Of a stretch of DNA of 64,000 bases, positions 16,314 through 25,461 are shown one piece after another. The stretch comes from Microbacterium capsulatum (lineage in GTDB: Bacteria > Actinomycetota > Actinomycetes > Actinomycetales > Microbacteriaceae). Position 1 is the first letter of the stretch; each line of letters begins with the position of its first letter. The notes below the pieces were generated by a model, which was not told the DNA's origin, ran no database searches, and saw only the letters and a list, made by a program, of their open reading frames with translations. The stretch is taken from contig NZ_JAVFCB010000003.1 of the NCBI RefSeq assembly GCF_030865425.1, positions 363,153 to 427,152 on the forward strand. Direction: 5' to 3'. The position numbers and the translations under genes are program-made.

Positions 16314-17548
16314 GCGGCAGGCGAGTTTGCACGCACGATCCGGGCGTGCTGCATCTTCTGCGCCGGGTCCCGGCGACGCGCCACGCCGTTCACGGCGAGA
16401 CGATCCCACGCGGCGCGAAGGTGCTTCTCCCCTGCCAGGCCCAGCGCATCGCCGTAGATCGCCTTGATGTCAGAGTCCCGACTCAATGACAGCTCTGCGC
16501 GGGAATGGAGGAGTTCACGGATATTGCTGGCGACCTCGTGGCAGAGCCGCTCCCTGAGTGCCTTCTCGTCGTGCGCGAACTGCTCTTCAAACGCTTCCTC
16601 TGTATAGTCCTCGCCGAGCAGCGCGTCGGCGTACATCACGCCGTTGCGACGAGCTTCCGCACGCATGTTGAACTCACGCCACTTCGCATGCCCGAGGCTG
16701 GACGCGTCTGCGAATTTGTAGGCGGCATAGCCGCTCCGGTAGAAGAGCGTCAGTTGGAAGAGCGGCACATGACCCTCTGCACGACGCACGTCTACGGCAA
16801 AAGAGTCATACCCCGTGTCCTTCTTCACCTTGGCACGGAAGTGCGACGCAACCTCCAGAGCCGCGGCCGTAGCCGTCCCTTCCACAGACTTTCTGAAGGT
16901 CCCGAGAAACACCTCCCTCCATTCGTCCTGCCCGAGGAAAGCATCCAGCCGCTGGAGCGTTCGGGAATCAGCCGACGTGAGGTTTTCGCCGCGTCCGAGG
17001 ATCCCACCGATGCGCGAGAGCGAAGTGACGTGGAGGTTGAGGAGGACTTCATTCTTAGGCGCCATGCGAGCAAGAAGGCTTCGTCGCATGAGATCGTACG
17101 GCAGCGCAGTTCCGTACGGGTCAAGAAACGTCAGCGCTGGGTCCGCGCCCATCTCACTCACGACTCCGGCCAGTTCGCTCTGCACCGGTCCGTGAATTAC
17201 TCGCGCGCGTACGTCTTTGTGCTGCGAAACGAAGCCTTCCAGCGAGCGTACGTGTTCCTCGTCCTGCTCGATGAAGACGCAGCGTAGGCGTCGGGGTGGG
17301 GTTCTCGAGGCCACGAACCTCGCGACGCCGAGTGCGACGGCAGGGGAACCGTCCTGCCCCTCACTGTCGCCTCCCTCTTCGGGTGCATATTGTCCGGGCC
17401 CGGCGTAGCCGTCGACGAACCACGCCTGGAACTTCGAGTTGACGCCTGCCGTCATCATGGTGAATGGAATCAGGTAGTTCTTGAGCACCGCATGCTTCAA
17501 TACAGCCGCTGACTGTTTGCGTGACCAGAACTCATCGTGGTTCGTCAT
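16310..17548 (-). CDS. tcmP: Three-Cys-motif partner protein TcmP, copy 1
   Basis: 412 residues, no signal or membrane segment. Methyltransferase-like landmarks: WFVDGYAGPGQY (43-54) as the glycine loop, VFIEQDEEH (91-99) at the acidic end of strand 2, and LTFLDPYGTALP (139-150) in the place of a DPPY motif. The C-terminal 100 residues are helical and probably a winged helix. The family is defined as the partner of DUF5131; function unknown. It is the second gene on this strand, 148 bp after copy 2. The two copies share little outside the three motifs, so they may be distinct subunits. Confidence 0.85.
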   Translation of the reverse strand: MTNHDEFWSRKQSAAVLKHAVLKNYLIPFTMMTAGVNSKFQAWFVDGYAGPGQYAPEEGGDSEGQDGSPAVALGVARFVASRTPPRRLRCVFIEQDEEHVRSLEGFVSQHKDVRARVIHGPVQSELAGVVSEMGADPALTFLDPYGTALPYDLMRRSLLARMAPKNEVLLNLHVTSLSRIGGILGRGENLTSADSRTLQRLDAFLGQDEWREVFLGTFRKSVEGTATAAALEVASHFRAKVKKDTGYDSFAVDVRRAEGHVPLFQLTLFYRSGYAAYKFADASSLGHAKWREFNMRAEARRNGVMYADALLGEDYTEEAFEEQFAHDEKALRERLCHEVASNIRELLHSRAELSLSRDSDIKAIYGDALGLAGEKHLRAAWDRLAVNGVARRRDPAQKMQHARIVRANSPAA

Positions 17549-17696
17549 CGGACCCCCGCCCTCCGCGACACTTCACGTGTCGACCCGATTCTTGCTTAGG
17601 TCTCCTCTGAGCCATGTGACCACGCGCAGTTCACGGCGAAGAAGATGATCGGGTGCGGAGACGATCGGGCGCGCACTCCGCGCCCTTCGACCGCAC

Positions 17697-18815
17697 TCAT
17701 TCGGAGGCGTTCGGGAAGTCGACCCATGCCCGTCCGCTCGGGAATCCACGAGTTGCGTTCCGTCGCACAGTAATGACGCCGCTCTTCTCGAGAGCAGTGA
17801 GTATCGGTCTTACGTGAGTCTCCCGATACGGGGTCTCGAGGATCGTATGCCATTCGATCTCGTCGATCGGAACGGCGGATCGGCCAGCGAAGACGCTCAG
17901 AAACTCGGCACGCAACGGTTCTGTGTCTGGTGCCGGGTCGAAAAGAACCTCTACGCCGTGCAGGCGGTCCTGAAAGACTGATCCGCCTCCGGGGTCCGCT
18001 TTCCACATCGCGGCCTTCATGAGCTTCACTCCCTCGCGGTGATGGGTTCCATGCACGAGGTAATACGAAACGTTGCCCGTGTGATTCGTCATTGCGAACG
18101 AGCGAACGTACTCGAATCCGCCCACTTCCTTGAGCTGGGCCATGTAGACGTCGCGAAGGTGCTCGACGCGCTTGGCGTCGCTCAGCTTGCCAGCCATGAC
18201 TTGATCGACCGGAAGGCCAAAAAGCGATTCGATGGCCGCTTCCTGTCCTTCTCGCTCGATGAATCTCTGAACGAACCCGACCATGAAGTTGACGAGGACT
18301 TCGGATTGGGAGTTGCCGAACAAGCTCTTGATGAGATCCATCGGCAGGCCGGTGTACCCGAATGGATCGATGAATGCGAAAGTCGGGGCGATCTTTCCGC
18401 CCTTCTCGTCAAGCTGTTTGGCAAGCTCCCGACCGGTCTTCTCAAACGTGTTGTGCGTGAGATCGACTCCGATATCAGGTCCTGACCCCGTGTTGTGCTC
18501 TTCGACGAACGCTTCGAGCTCGCGCCTCAACGCCGCCTCGTTCTCCTTGTTTGCCTCGATGAACCAGAAGATGAACTTGCAATGATCCATCCGTTTGAGG
18601 TGCTGGTGACCGACGAGCGCGCGCAGCGCGATCAACGGTGAGCCCTCGGTGCCATCCGTGTACCGTCCGCGCCCAGCGAAGCCATCGAGGTAGATCACCT
18701 TGTCCTGGAAGGAGGTGAGCTTCGGGAACCAGCCCTTCAGATAACTGTCCAGAATCTGATGCTTCGCACGCGTATGCGGATCAATTGCCCATTTCGCGGG
18801 ACTGGCATCGTTCAC
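17697..18815 (-). CDS. tcmP: Three-Cys-motif partner protein TcmP, copy 2
   Basis: 372 residues. The same motif set as copy 1: VIYLDGFAGRGRYTDG (40-55), FIFWFIEANKEN (81-92) and FAFIDPFGYTGLP (146-158). The C-terminal region, IEWHTILETPYRETHVRPILTALEKSGVITVRRN, looks like a winged helix. The N-terminal KWAIDPHTRAKHQILDSYLKGWFP is the usual TcmP entry helix. Two different TcmP proteins with one DUF5131 protein suggest a heteromeric complex; this is inference. Confidence 0.85.
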   Translation of the reverse strand: MNDASPAKWAIDPHTRAKHQILDSYLKGWFPKLTSFQDKVIYLDGFAGRGRYTDGTEGSPLIALRALVGHQHLKRMDHCKFIFWFIEANKENEAALRRELEAFVEEHNTGSGPDIGVDLTHNTFEKTGRELAKQLDEKGGKIAPTFAFIDPFGYTGLPMDLIKSLFGNSQSEVLVNFMVGFVQRFIEREGQEAAIESLFGLPVDQVMAGKLSDAKRVEHLRDVYMAQLKEVGGFEYVRSFAMTNHTGNVSYYLVHGTHHREGVKLMKAAMWKADPGGGSVFQDRLHGVEVLFDPAPDTEPLRAEFLSVFAGRSAVPIDEIEWHTILETPYRETHVRPILTALEKSGVITVRRNATRGFPSGRAWVDFPNASE

Positions 18816-19285
18816 GCGGTTCCCCTTCCGCTATCGCGGTTTTGGGCTGATCATACTGAGAGCAAGTACATCGCCCGCGACGAAGCGGCCACAGACATCA
18901 CGAAGCCGATAGGTCTCGGACCACGTAACTCACGACAGGGCCGACGCCTGGAACCCCCGCGTCGTCGAAGCCAAGTCGTGCGGCCCCAGGAAGTTCGGAT
19001 CTCTCAAACCGCGAAATCGACAGCAGCGCTTCGCCGACGCGCAGGAGGTAGCACCGCTGCAGGCCCTAATCGTTGAGGCCATCCTCGCCGCAACGCGGGG
19101 CACCCCGGAGCCACCACCAGCGGACTTTGGCTGCACGGCCTCGGCCAGCAGGCGCCCGCCCAGGCTCGCGGCCACATCGCGTCTATGCAAAGATTTACGG
19201 CGAAGTTCACTATTTATACGTCGTTGACGGGCATTTATAGCGCGATGTTCGACTGAGAGTCGTGCTGAGGTGGTGTAATGGTCAC
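18816..19285. other. Intergenic stretch with possible coding relic
   Basis: From about 18,935 to 19,227 the plus strand has an open frame with high G/C at codon position 3 (it includes RQQRFADAQEVAPLQALIVEA), but no start codon or ribosome site, and I do not recognise it. It may be a decayed gene. ATTTATA occurs twice, 21 bp apart (19212 and 19233), upstream of the ROK gene, and CGACT-GAG-AGTCG lies at 19251-19263; either could be a ROK binding site. Confidence 0.3.
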
Positions 19286-20491
19286 ATGGCGCGGGAGAGC
19301 AAACAGTTGGGGTCCTTCGATGCGATCGACCTCTTCAGCTTCGGTCGAGCACAGGTCGACCGCTCCTTCACGCTGAGCGAACTCTCGGAGCTGACCGGGC
19401 GCGCCCGCTCGACCGTCGCACTTCGACTGGAAGAGCTCTTGGCCGCCGGTCTGGTGGCTTCGGGGCCGACAAGACCGTCCACGACTCCCGGACGCCCTTC
19501 GGCCCGCTTCTCGTTCGAGCCGGTGTCCTGGGGAACGATCGCGATCGACATAGGTCGATCCCACAACCTGGTGGCCCTTCTCAATCTCTCGGGCCAGATC
19601 ATCGCGGAAGGCTCCTTCGTCGCCGAGATGGCGGACGGGCCGGTTGCGGTGCTCGACGCGGCGGCTGCCGCCGCGTCGACGCTGATGGCAGACAGCGATC
19701 ACGCGGGCTGGCGAATCGCCGCGGTCGGCGTCGGCATCGCCTTGCCGGTGTTCCACGAGGAGGGTCGTCCGTTCAACTCGACCAATCTGCCCGAATGGGA
19801 TCACTTCGATGTTCCCGGACATCTGGCCACCCACTTCTCCGTACCCGTGCTCGTCGACAATGACGCCAATCTCATGGCGCTGGGGGAACTCGCACTGCGA
19901 CCGGATGCAGCCGAGATGATCGCGGTGGAGGCGTCGACGGGCATCGGCGCGGGCATCATCAACAACGGCGCCCTACTCAGGGGCGCAAAGGGCGCGGCCG
20001 GGGCGATCGGCCATATCCCGGTTCCGCGCGACGCGGACGTGCCGTGCATCTGCGGGAGACGGGGGTGCCTTGTCGCCGTGGCCAGCGGTCCGGCAATCGC
20101 GGCCTCCCTGTCGGATCTGGGCGTGACAGCCGCAGGTGTCGATGACGTCGTCGAGCTCGCGCTCAGCGGAAACCTCGAAGCGATCGCTGCCGTTCGTCGC
20201 GCGGGGAACGACATCGGCGAGATTCTCACGACCTGCATAAGCTTCTTCAACCCCGCGCTGATCGCCGTCGGCGGAAGACTGGCCACAGCGGGAAATCATC
20301 TGGTCGCCGGAATCCGAGAGGTCATCTATCAGAAGGCCACGCCCTTCGCGACCGAAGGCCTGTCTGTCGTGCGCTCGCTCGAACCTGTGCGGGCCGCTCT
20401 GATCGGAGCCGGCATCATGGCGACGGAATTCGCTCTCAGCGAGGACAACCTCCGACGGCTCGTCTCGAGTCACGCCTCAGCGGGGTCCTAA
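19286..20491 (+). CDS. ROK-family transcriptional regulator (NagC/XylR type)
   Basis: About 401 residues from the ATG at 19286 (MARESKQL). The N-terminal winged HTH is FTLSELSELTGRARSTVALRLEELLAAGLV. The ROK sugar-kinase fold follows: TIAIDIGRSHNLVAL (ATP loop position), LVDNDANLMALGE, GTGIGAG-like STGIGAGIINNG, and the zinc motif CICGRRGCLVAVAS. ROK repressors release DNA on binding a sugar or sugar phosphate. Divergent from nothing but adjacent to the sugar-acid island, it is the only regulator encoded there and so its most likely controller. An in-frame GTG at 19262 is possible but lacks a better ribosome site. Confidence 0.85.
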   Translation: MARESKQLGSFDAIDLFSFGRAQVDRSFTLSELSELTGRARSTVALRLEELLAAGLVASGPTRPSTTPGRPSARFSFEPVSWGTIAIDIGRSHNLVALLNLSGQIIAEGSFVAEMADGPVAVLDAAAAAASTLMADSDHAGWRIAAVGVGIALPVFHEEGRPFNSTNLPEWDHFDVPGHLATHFSVPVLVDNDANLMALGELALRPDAAEMIAVEASTGIGAGIINNGALLRGAKGAAGAIGHIPVPRDADVPCICGRRGCLVAVASGPAIAASLSDLGVTAAGVDDVVELALSGNLEAIAAVRRAGNDIGEILTTCISFFNPALIAVGGRLATAGNHLVAGIREVIYQKATPFATEGLSVVRSLEPVRAALIGAGIMATEFALSEDNLRRLVSSHASAGS

Positions 20492-20509
20492 CCCGGTCGC
20501 GCCGCCTGG

Positions 20510-21322
20510 CTACGCGAAATCTTGAGCTGTTGCACCTTCGTACCCGAAGAATGCAAGGTATGCCGGGACCATCTCGAGTAGCATGTCGCGGCCCACCTGG
20601 ACCGGGCACCCTCTTTCGCGCGCCGACGCCAGGAACGGAGTGAGACCGGGCTTGTTGACCACGTCCGCAACGAAGGTGGTGCCCTCGACGCCGCGAAGGT
20701 CGAGAGGCAGAGGATCACTCGCCCGCACCCCGAGCGAAGTCGCGTTCACGATGAGGTCGAAGCCGTCAGGGTCTCTCGAGCCGAGGCCGGTGTTCACGTC
20801 TGGATAGTGGGCTTCGAGACGCGAAGCCAGTTCCTCTGCCGATGCGCTGCGGCGATTGACAAGTCTGAGTTCTCCCACGTGAGCCGCAGCCAACGATGCC
20901 GCGATCGCAGAGCCCACCCCTCCGGTGCCGACGATCATGGCGCGTTTGCCGCTCGGATCGAAACCTTTGCGCACGAGAGCGCGGACAAAGCCAGCACCGT
21001 CGAACTGCTCCGCGAGGAGCGAACCGTCTTCACGCTTGACGACAGCATTGGTTGCGCCAGCGATCGCTGCCGCGGGGCTTACTTCGTCGACGAGCTCCAT
21101 GGTCGTGACCTTGTGAGGCATGGTCACGAGCGCCCCGCGGAGGTTGGTCAAGGAAAAGAGCGACCGGAAAAGTTCCGGGTAGCCCTCAGCCCGGGCAGAC
21201 ATGGGAATGACGGCCGCATCGAATCCGTGTCGATCAAACCAGGGATTGCAGAGCGAGGACGAGGCGAAGGTGTCCGTGGGGTATCCCAGGTGGGCGATGA
21301 GTGTGGCCCTGCCGGTGATCAC
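20510..21322 (-). CDS. Shikimate dehydrogenase-like (AroE family) oxidoreductase
   Basis: 270 residues from a GTG at 21322, chosen because GAGGAA precedes it and the length then equals that of AroE; the longer frame to 21484 has an N-terminus unlike the family. Motifs: substrate site LVTMPHKVTTMELVDEVS, NAVVKREDGSL, the NADP loop MIVGTGGVGSAIAASLAA, and VNATSLGVRASDPLPLD. It would reduce a 3-keto cyclohexane or keto-acid at the expense of NAD(P)H. Its place as the last gene of the ABC-transporter operon points to a catabolic dehydrogenase rather than aromatic biosynthesis. Confidence 0.8.
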   Translation of the reverse strand: MITGRATLIAHLGYPTDTFASSSLCNPWFDRHGFDAAVIPMSARAEGYPELFRSLFSLTNLRGALVTMPHKVTTMELVDEVSPAAAIAGATNAVVKREDGSLLAEQFDGAGFVRALVRKGFDPSGKRAMIVGTGGVGSAIAASLAAAHVGELRLVNRRSASAEELASRLEAHYPDVNTGLGSRDPDGFDLIVNATSLGVRASDPLPLDLRGVEGTTFVADVVNKPGLTPFLASARERGCPVQVGRDMLLEMVPAYLAFFGYEGATAQDFA

Positions 21323-21464
21323 GAGGTTTCCTCGTGTACGCGGCTGAAGAAGCAGTGGGGCATCAGTTCCTTCTTTCTTGAGATGGCCCGACGACGTGCG
21401 ACGGGTCGGGATTTGTCCAAAGGGCCCCGGCAACGGAGCGCGAAGCAGCCGCGAGACGAGGCCG

Positions 21465-22220
21465 CTACGGGCTGTGCGAGCCACGGGCTGCTGTTGAGAT
21501 CACCTCCCAGACCCCGCTGGCGGTCAGCCAGGCACCGCCCGCAGCTGCAACTGTCAACATCGCCCATCGCACGGCTGGCGCGGGAAGGCGCCGCGCCCCC
21601 AGCGAACCCGCGAGGAGCCCGAGAACGCATCCTCCGACGGCCCACCACACCTTGGAAAGGTCGGCGTCGACGGGGCCGAGCAGGAGGAGCGCGAAGAGGT
21701 TGAGAGGGAGGAAGAAGGCTTGCATCGTGCCGCGGGTGACATCCGGTGACCACTTCCTCTGCACGGCCAGGAGGGTCACCGGTGGCCCGCTGACGGCGGC
21801 GACGACGGTGAACACCCCGCTGACGGCGCCGACCAGTACTACTCCTCCCGGGGTATCGATCATTTTCAGCCTGCGGCCTCTGACCACGAGCAGGGTGGCT
21901 ATCACCATCACCGCGCCGGCAGTGATGGTGAGTGCTGGACCGCGAATCGCACCCACAACGAAGACGGTCGGAACGACGACGAGCGCAGCCGGCAGCAGCA
22001 GCAAGAGGGAGTCTCTCCACCGGACGTGACGGATCGTGATCGCCAGAAGGTAGGCGTTCAACGCGAGGGAAAGCACGAGCACCGCGCGGACTCCGACGTC
22101 GTGGCCGAGCAATAGCAACAGGAACGGCGCGCAGACGAGCGCGAACCCGGTGCCCGTGATGATCTGTACCGTGGCCCCCGCCGCCACCGCCACAAGGACG
22201 CCAACACCTAGCCATTCCAT
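21465..22220 (-). CDS. TSUP-family (TauE/SafE) membrane transporter
   Basis: About 251 residues with eight hydrophobic segments and the TSUP pattern: an N-terminal ATVQIITGTGFALVCAPFLLLLLG helix and a repeat in the second half at GAVSGVFTVVAAVSGPPVTLLAVQ. The family exports sulfite, sulfoacetate or organic acids. The start is uncertain: ATG 22220 or TTG 22259, neither with a strong ribosome site. It is in line with the dehydrogenases around it and may move an acidic intermediate. Confidence 0.78.
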   Translation of the reverse strand: MEWLGVGVLVAVAAGATVQIITGTGFALVCAPFLLLLLGHDVGVRAVLVLSLALNAYLLAITIRHVRWRDSLLLLLPAALVVVPTVFVVGAIRGPALTITAGAVMVIATLLVVRGRRLKMIDTPGGVVLVGAVSGVFTVVAAVSGPPVTLLAVQRKWSPDVTRGTMQAFFLPLNLFALLLLGPVDADLSKVWWAVGGCVLGLLAGSLGARRLPAPAVRWAMLTVAAAGGAWLTASGVWEVISTAARGSHSP

Positions 22221-22332
22221 CAGACGAATCTGTGCGGCAACGGCGTACCGTGCGCGCAATCTTCTCTAGATCCTGGCGCGCCCGTGCACAGGAACTGATG
22301 AGTGCCGGGCCCTGCCCCGGTCGCATCGCATG

Positions 22333-23547
22333 TCATCGGATTGCTGTGGGCGAGCTGTCTGACCCGTCGGTCGCAGACAGCGGCAGGTCGTCGTAGACGC
22401 CGGCGGCGACATCTGCGAATCGCACGGGCTTGTGCAGGGTGGAGGCGACGTAGATCGACCTGATCGCCGTCATCGCGTCGTAGGCGTGCTGGACCGTGAC
22501 TGCGGGTTGAGTGCCCGTCGTGATGGCGTTCACGACATCCATGTACTGCAGATGATGGCTCATCGGGTCGAGGCTGTACTGGCCCGCGGGCGCCGGCGGA
22601 AGGTCGAAACCGAGACGATAGGTCCGCTCTCCCATCTCGGCGAGCACCCTCCGCGCCGTGTTGCCCTCAGCGGAGGTGAGGCCCATCGGGCCGATGTCGA
22701 TTCCTGGCGACTGTGCGACGTGGAAGTAGGTGAGCAGATCATCTTCGATGATCGCGGAGCCCAGCGACCCCATCAGGTGCAGGCGTGTGGCAAGCCCCGG
22801 GTAGGCCGCGGTGGTCGCGTGCACCGAAGCGACAGCCCCCGACTCGAATCGGATCGCCGCGACGACCGAGTCCTCCACCTCGATCCTGCTATGAGCCAGA
22901 AGGGCCATCTGCCCCGATACCTCCACGGGTCGTCCGAGGAACGACAACAGAAGGTCGACGTTGTGCACGCCCTGGTTCATCAGAGCGCCGCCGCCGTCGA
23001 GAGCCCATGTACCGCGCCAACCAGCGGATTCGTAATAGCTCTGCGGACGCCACCACGCTGTCGACGCGATGGCCGACGTCACGCGCCCGAATGCGTTGGA
23101 CTTCAAGGCATCGGCAACGATCACAGTTGCGGCATCGAATCGATGCTGGCTCACCACGGTAGCGACGAGCCCCTCCCGGGCTGCTTCAGCGGCACGCTCA
23201 GCCATCGCGCGAGCTCGACCCAGATCCACATCGAGAGGCTTCTCGAGAATGACGTGTCGATGTGCGTCGAGGGCCATCGTCGCCTGCGTCACGTGCAGCC
23301 CGCTGGGCGTCGTGATCACGACGAGGTCGACCTCCGGCGACGCGAGGGCTTCCTCCAGCGTGGCGTATTCGCCAGGACGACGGAAGCCGGCTTTTTCGAG
23401 TCGAGTGGCGACGTGTGCGGTGGCTTCGGAAACGGGATCCACGATCGCGACGACGTCGAGCTCGTCTATGCCGGACGCGATCGCCGCGTGGACCATTCCC
23501 ATCGCACCGGCTCCCACCAGTGCGACGCCGATGGTTCCCCCGCTCAT
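22333..23547 (-). CDS. Gfo/Idh/MocA-family NAD(P)-dependent sugar oxidoreductase
   Basis: 404 residues. N-terminal Rossmann domain IGVALVGAGAMGMVHAAIA with VVAIVDPV, then the family signature VILEKPLDVDLGRA (EKP, catalytic Lys) and GGGALMNQGVHNVDLLLSFLG with the catalytic His. These enzymes oxidise a sugar or cyclitol hydroxyl to a ketone. GAGGAGG lies 6 bases before the ATG. It is 37 bp upstream of a permease gene stop on the same strand and belongs to the ABC operon. Confidence 0.88.
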   Translation of the reverse strand: MSGGTIGVALVGAGAMGMVHAAIASGIDELDVVAIVDPVSEATAHVATRLEKAGFRRPGEYATLEEALASPEVDLVVITTPSGLHVTQATMALDAHRHVILEKPLDVDLGRARAMAERAAEAAREGLVATVVSQHRFDAATVIVADALKSNAFGRVTSAIASTAWWRPQSYYESAGWRGTWALDGGGALMNQGVHNVDLLLSFLGRPVEVSGQMALLAHSRIEVEDSVVAAIRFESGAVASVHATTAAYPGLATRLHLMGSLGSAIIEDDLLTYFHVAQSPGIDIGPMGLTSAEGNTARRVLAEMGERTYRLGFDLPPAPAGQYSLDPMSHHLQYMDVVNAITTGTQPAVTVQHAYDAMTAIRSIYVASTLHKPVRFADVAAGVYDDLPLSATDGSDSSPTAIR

Positions 23548-23584
23548 GAGCGTCCTCCTCGTTGCATATCTTGGCCGACCGGAT

Positions 23585-24469
23585 TCACCCCTTGACGCCG
23601 CCGGAGGTCAGCCCGGCGATGAACCACCGTTGGAAGGCCGCGAAGATGGCCAGGACGGGGACGAACGCGACGATCACGAAGGCGGAGAACAGGCCCCAGA
23701 AGCTGCCGAATCCCGTCTGGACATACCGGACGATGCCGTTCTGGACGGTCTTCATGTCTTCCGTTGTCGCGAGGACTGTGCCGACGAGGAAGTCGTTCCA
23801 CACGAAGACGAAGATGAAGATGGCGATCGCTGCGATCCCGGGCCGAATCAGCGGGATCACGATCCGCCACAGGATCTGCAGTCGGGAGCACCCGTCGATG
23901 GCAGCGGCCTCTTCGATCTCGACCGGGATGTTCTCGATGAAGTTCCGGAGGAACAAAATGGTCTGCCCGCAGATGATCGCGGTGTAGACCACGATCAGCA
24001 TCGGATAGGTGTTGATCAGTGCGGTCTTGACGAACATCGAATACAGCGCGATGAAGACGACGATGGCGGGGACCATGGAAAGAACCAGGACGCCGGTCAT
24101 CAGGGCTTCCATGCGACGGCTCTGATGGCGGGTCGCGACGTAGGCGGCGGGGATGCAGATCACCAATGCCAGAACGATGGAGCCGCCGGCGTAGATCAGC
24201 GAGTTGATGAAGAAGCGCACGTTGGTCGTGGTGTAGATGCCCGCGAGCGACTCGAACGTGACGGGATTCGGGATCCACTGCGGAGGATACGCGATGGTGT
24301 CGTCGGCGGGCTTGAGCGCCGTGGAGACGATCCATGCGATCGGCGGCAGCACGATCGCGGCCGAGAGCACGATGTAGACCCATGCAGGAATGACCCGCAG
24401 CCATTCGATGCGCTTCCGCCGGCGGTTGGGGGCTCCCGCGGTCACGATGCGTTCTGTTGCGGTGCTCAT
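23585..24469 (-). CDS. Carbohydrate ABC transporter permease, MalG type
   Basis: 294 residues, six transmembrane helices. The EAA loop is IEEAAAIDGCSRLQILWRIVIPLIRPGI, where the ATPase docks. C-terminus ends FQRWFIAGLTSGGVKG, the standard CUT1 ending. The start at 24469 has AAGGAAG upstream and overlaps the stop of the partner permease by 4 bp. Confidence 0.92.
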   Translation of the reverse strand: MSTATERIVTAGAPNRRRKRIEWLRVIPAWVYIVLSAAIVLPPIAWIVSTALKPADDTIAYPPQWIPNPVTFESLAGIYTTTNVRFFINSLIYAGGSIVLALVICIPAAYVATRHQSRRMEALMTGVLVLSMVPAIVVFIALYSMFVKTALINTYPMLIVVYTAIICGQTILFLRNFIENIPVEIEEAAAIDGCSRLQILWRIVIPLIRPGIAAIAIFIFVFVWNDFLVGTVLATTEDMKTVQNGIVRYVQTGFGSFWGLFSAFVIVAFVPVLAIFAAFQRWFIAGLTSGGVKG

Positions 24470-25410
24470 AGTGCTTCCTTTCGACGGAAACGAATGGCGA
24501 CCAGGGTGAGAACGGTATTGACCGCGAAGAGCAGGATCGCTGTCGCCGAGGCGCCCGAGAGGTCGAAGTCGAGGAATGTCTGGTTGTAGACGCGCATGGA
24601 CAGAGTCTCGGTGGCGCCGAGAGGTCCTCCTCGCGTTGTGACGAGAATGATGGTCACCATCTGCACGTACAGCATCAGGAGGACAACGATCACAGAGACG
24701 ATCGTGTTGCGCAGAAACGGCAAGGTGATGCTGACGAATCCTCGCCACATCCCACCGCCGTCCATCTTGAGGCTCTCGCGGAGCTCCCCCGGAATGGTCT
24801 GCAGCGCACCCAGGAACAACAGCATCGCCTGCGGGTACGACCACCAGGCGGTGATGAGAGTGACCCCGATGAGGGCTGAGGTCGGCGAGGAGAACACGTC
24901 CGTCGGCCCGAATCCGAGCGACTTGGTGATGTAGGACGCGGGACCGTAGTTGGGGTTCAAGAACCACAGCCAGATCACGCCGGCGGTCGCCTGCGACATC
25001 AGCCATGGCAGGAGGAAAAGGCCACGCACGGTTCGCTTGAATCGATGCAGGTCGTTGAGCACGATCGCCGAGATCAAGCCCGCCGGCAGGGCAATCACCA
25101 GAGCCCCCAGAGAGAAGACGAGGGTGGTGCCGATCTGCGTGGGCAGCTCCGGGTCCGAGAAGAGCTTGATGAAGGAGTTCAGACCGGAGAACTCACCGAT
25201 GTTGTAGTACGTCGTTTCGTGCAGTGCGGTCCACGCGGTATAGATGAGCGGGCCGATGAAGACGAACGTGAACACCAGCACGACGGGTACCGCATACAGC
25301 CAAACACGTGGGTCAGCGCGCGGGCGGCGGATGGCAGTGGTGGGGTCCGGTTTGTTCGCTGCTTTGCGAAGGCCGGGGGGATCCCCGGCGATGCCGCTGG
25401 AAAGAGTCAT
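24466..25410 (-). CDS. Carbohydrate ABC transporter permease, MalF type
   Basis: 314 residues. A cytoplasmic tail of about 40 residues precedes six membrane helices. The EAA loop is LRESLKMDGGGMWRGFVSITLPFLRNT. Partner of the MalG-type permease downstream (4-bp overlap) and of the binding protein upstream (51-bp gap holding a hairpin). Confidence 0.92.
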   Translation of the reverse strand: MTLSSGIAGDPPGLRKAANKPDPTTAIRRPRADPRVWLYAVPVVLVFTFVFIGPLIYTAWTALHETTYYNIGEFSGLNSFIKLFSDPELPTQIGTTLVFSLGALVIALPAGLISAIVLNDLHRFKRTVRGLFLLPWLMSQATAGVIWLWFLNPNYGPASYITKSLGFGPTDVFSSPTSALIGVTLITAWWSYPQAMLLFLGALQTIPGELRESLKMDGGGMWRGFVSITLPFLRNTIVSVIVVLLMLYVQMVTIILVTTRGGPLGATETLSMRVYNQTFLDFDLSGASATAILLFAVNTVLTLVAIRFRRKEAL

Positions 25411-25422
25411 GATTGTCCGATC

Positions 25423-25450
25423 TTCGGGGAGCCCTTTCGGGCTCCCCGAA
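25423..25450. terminator. Intra-operon hairpin between binding protein and permeases
   Basis: Perfect 12-bp stem (TTCGGGGAGCCC with its complement) and a 4-nt loop, no T-tract. Hairpins here usually protect the binding-protein mRNA and lower permease expression, giving more binding protein than permease. Confidence 0.6.
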
Positions 25451-25461
25451 TGTGGTTCGAC

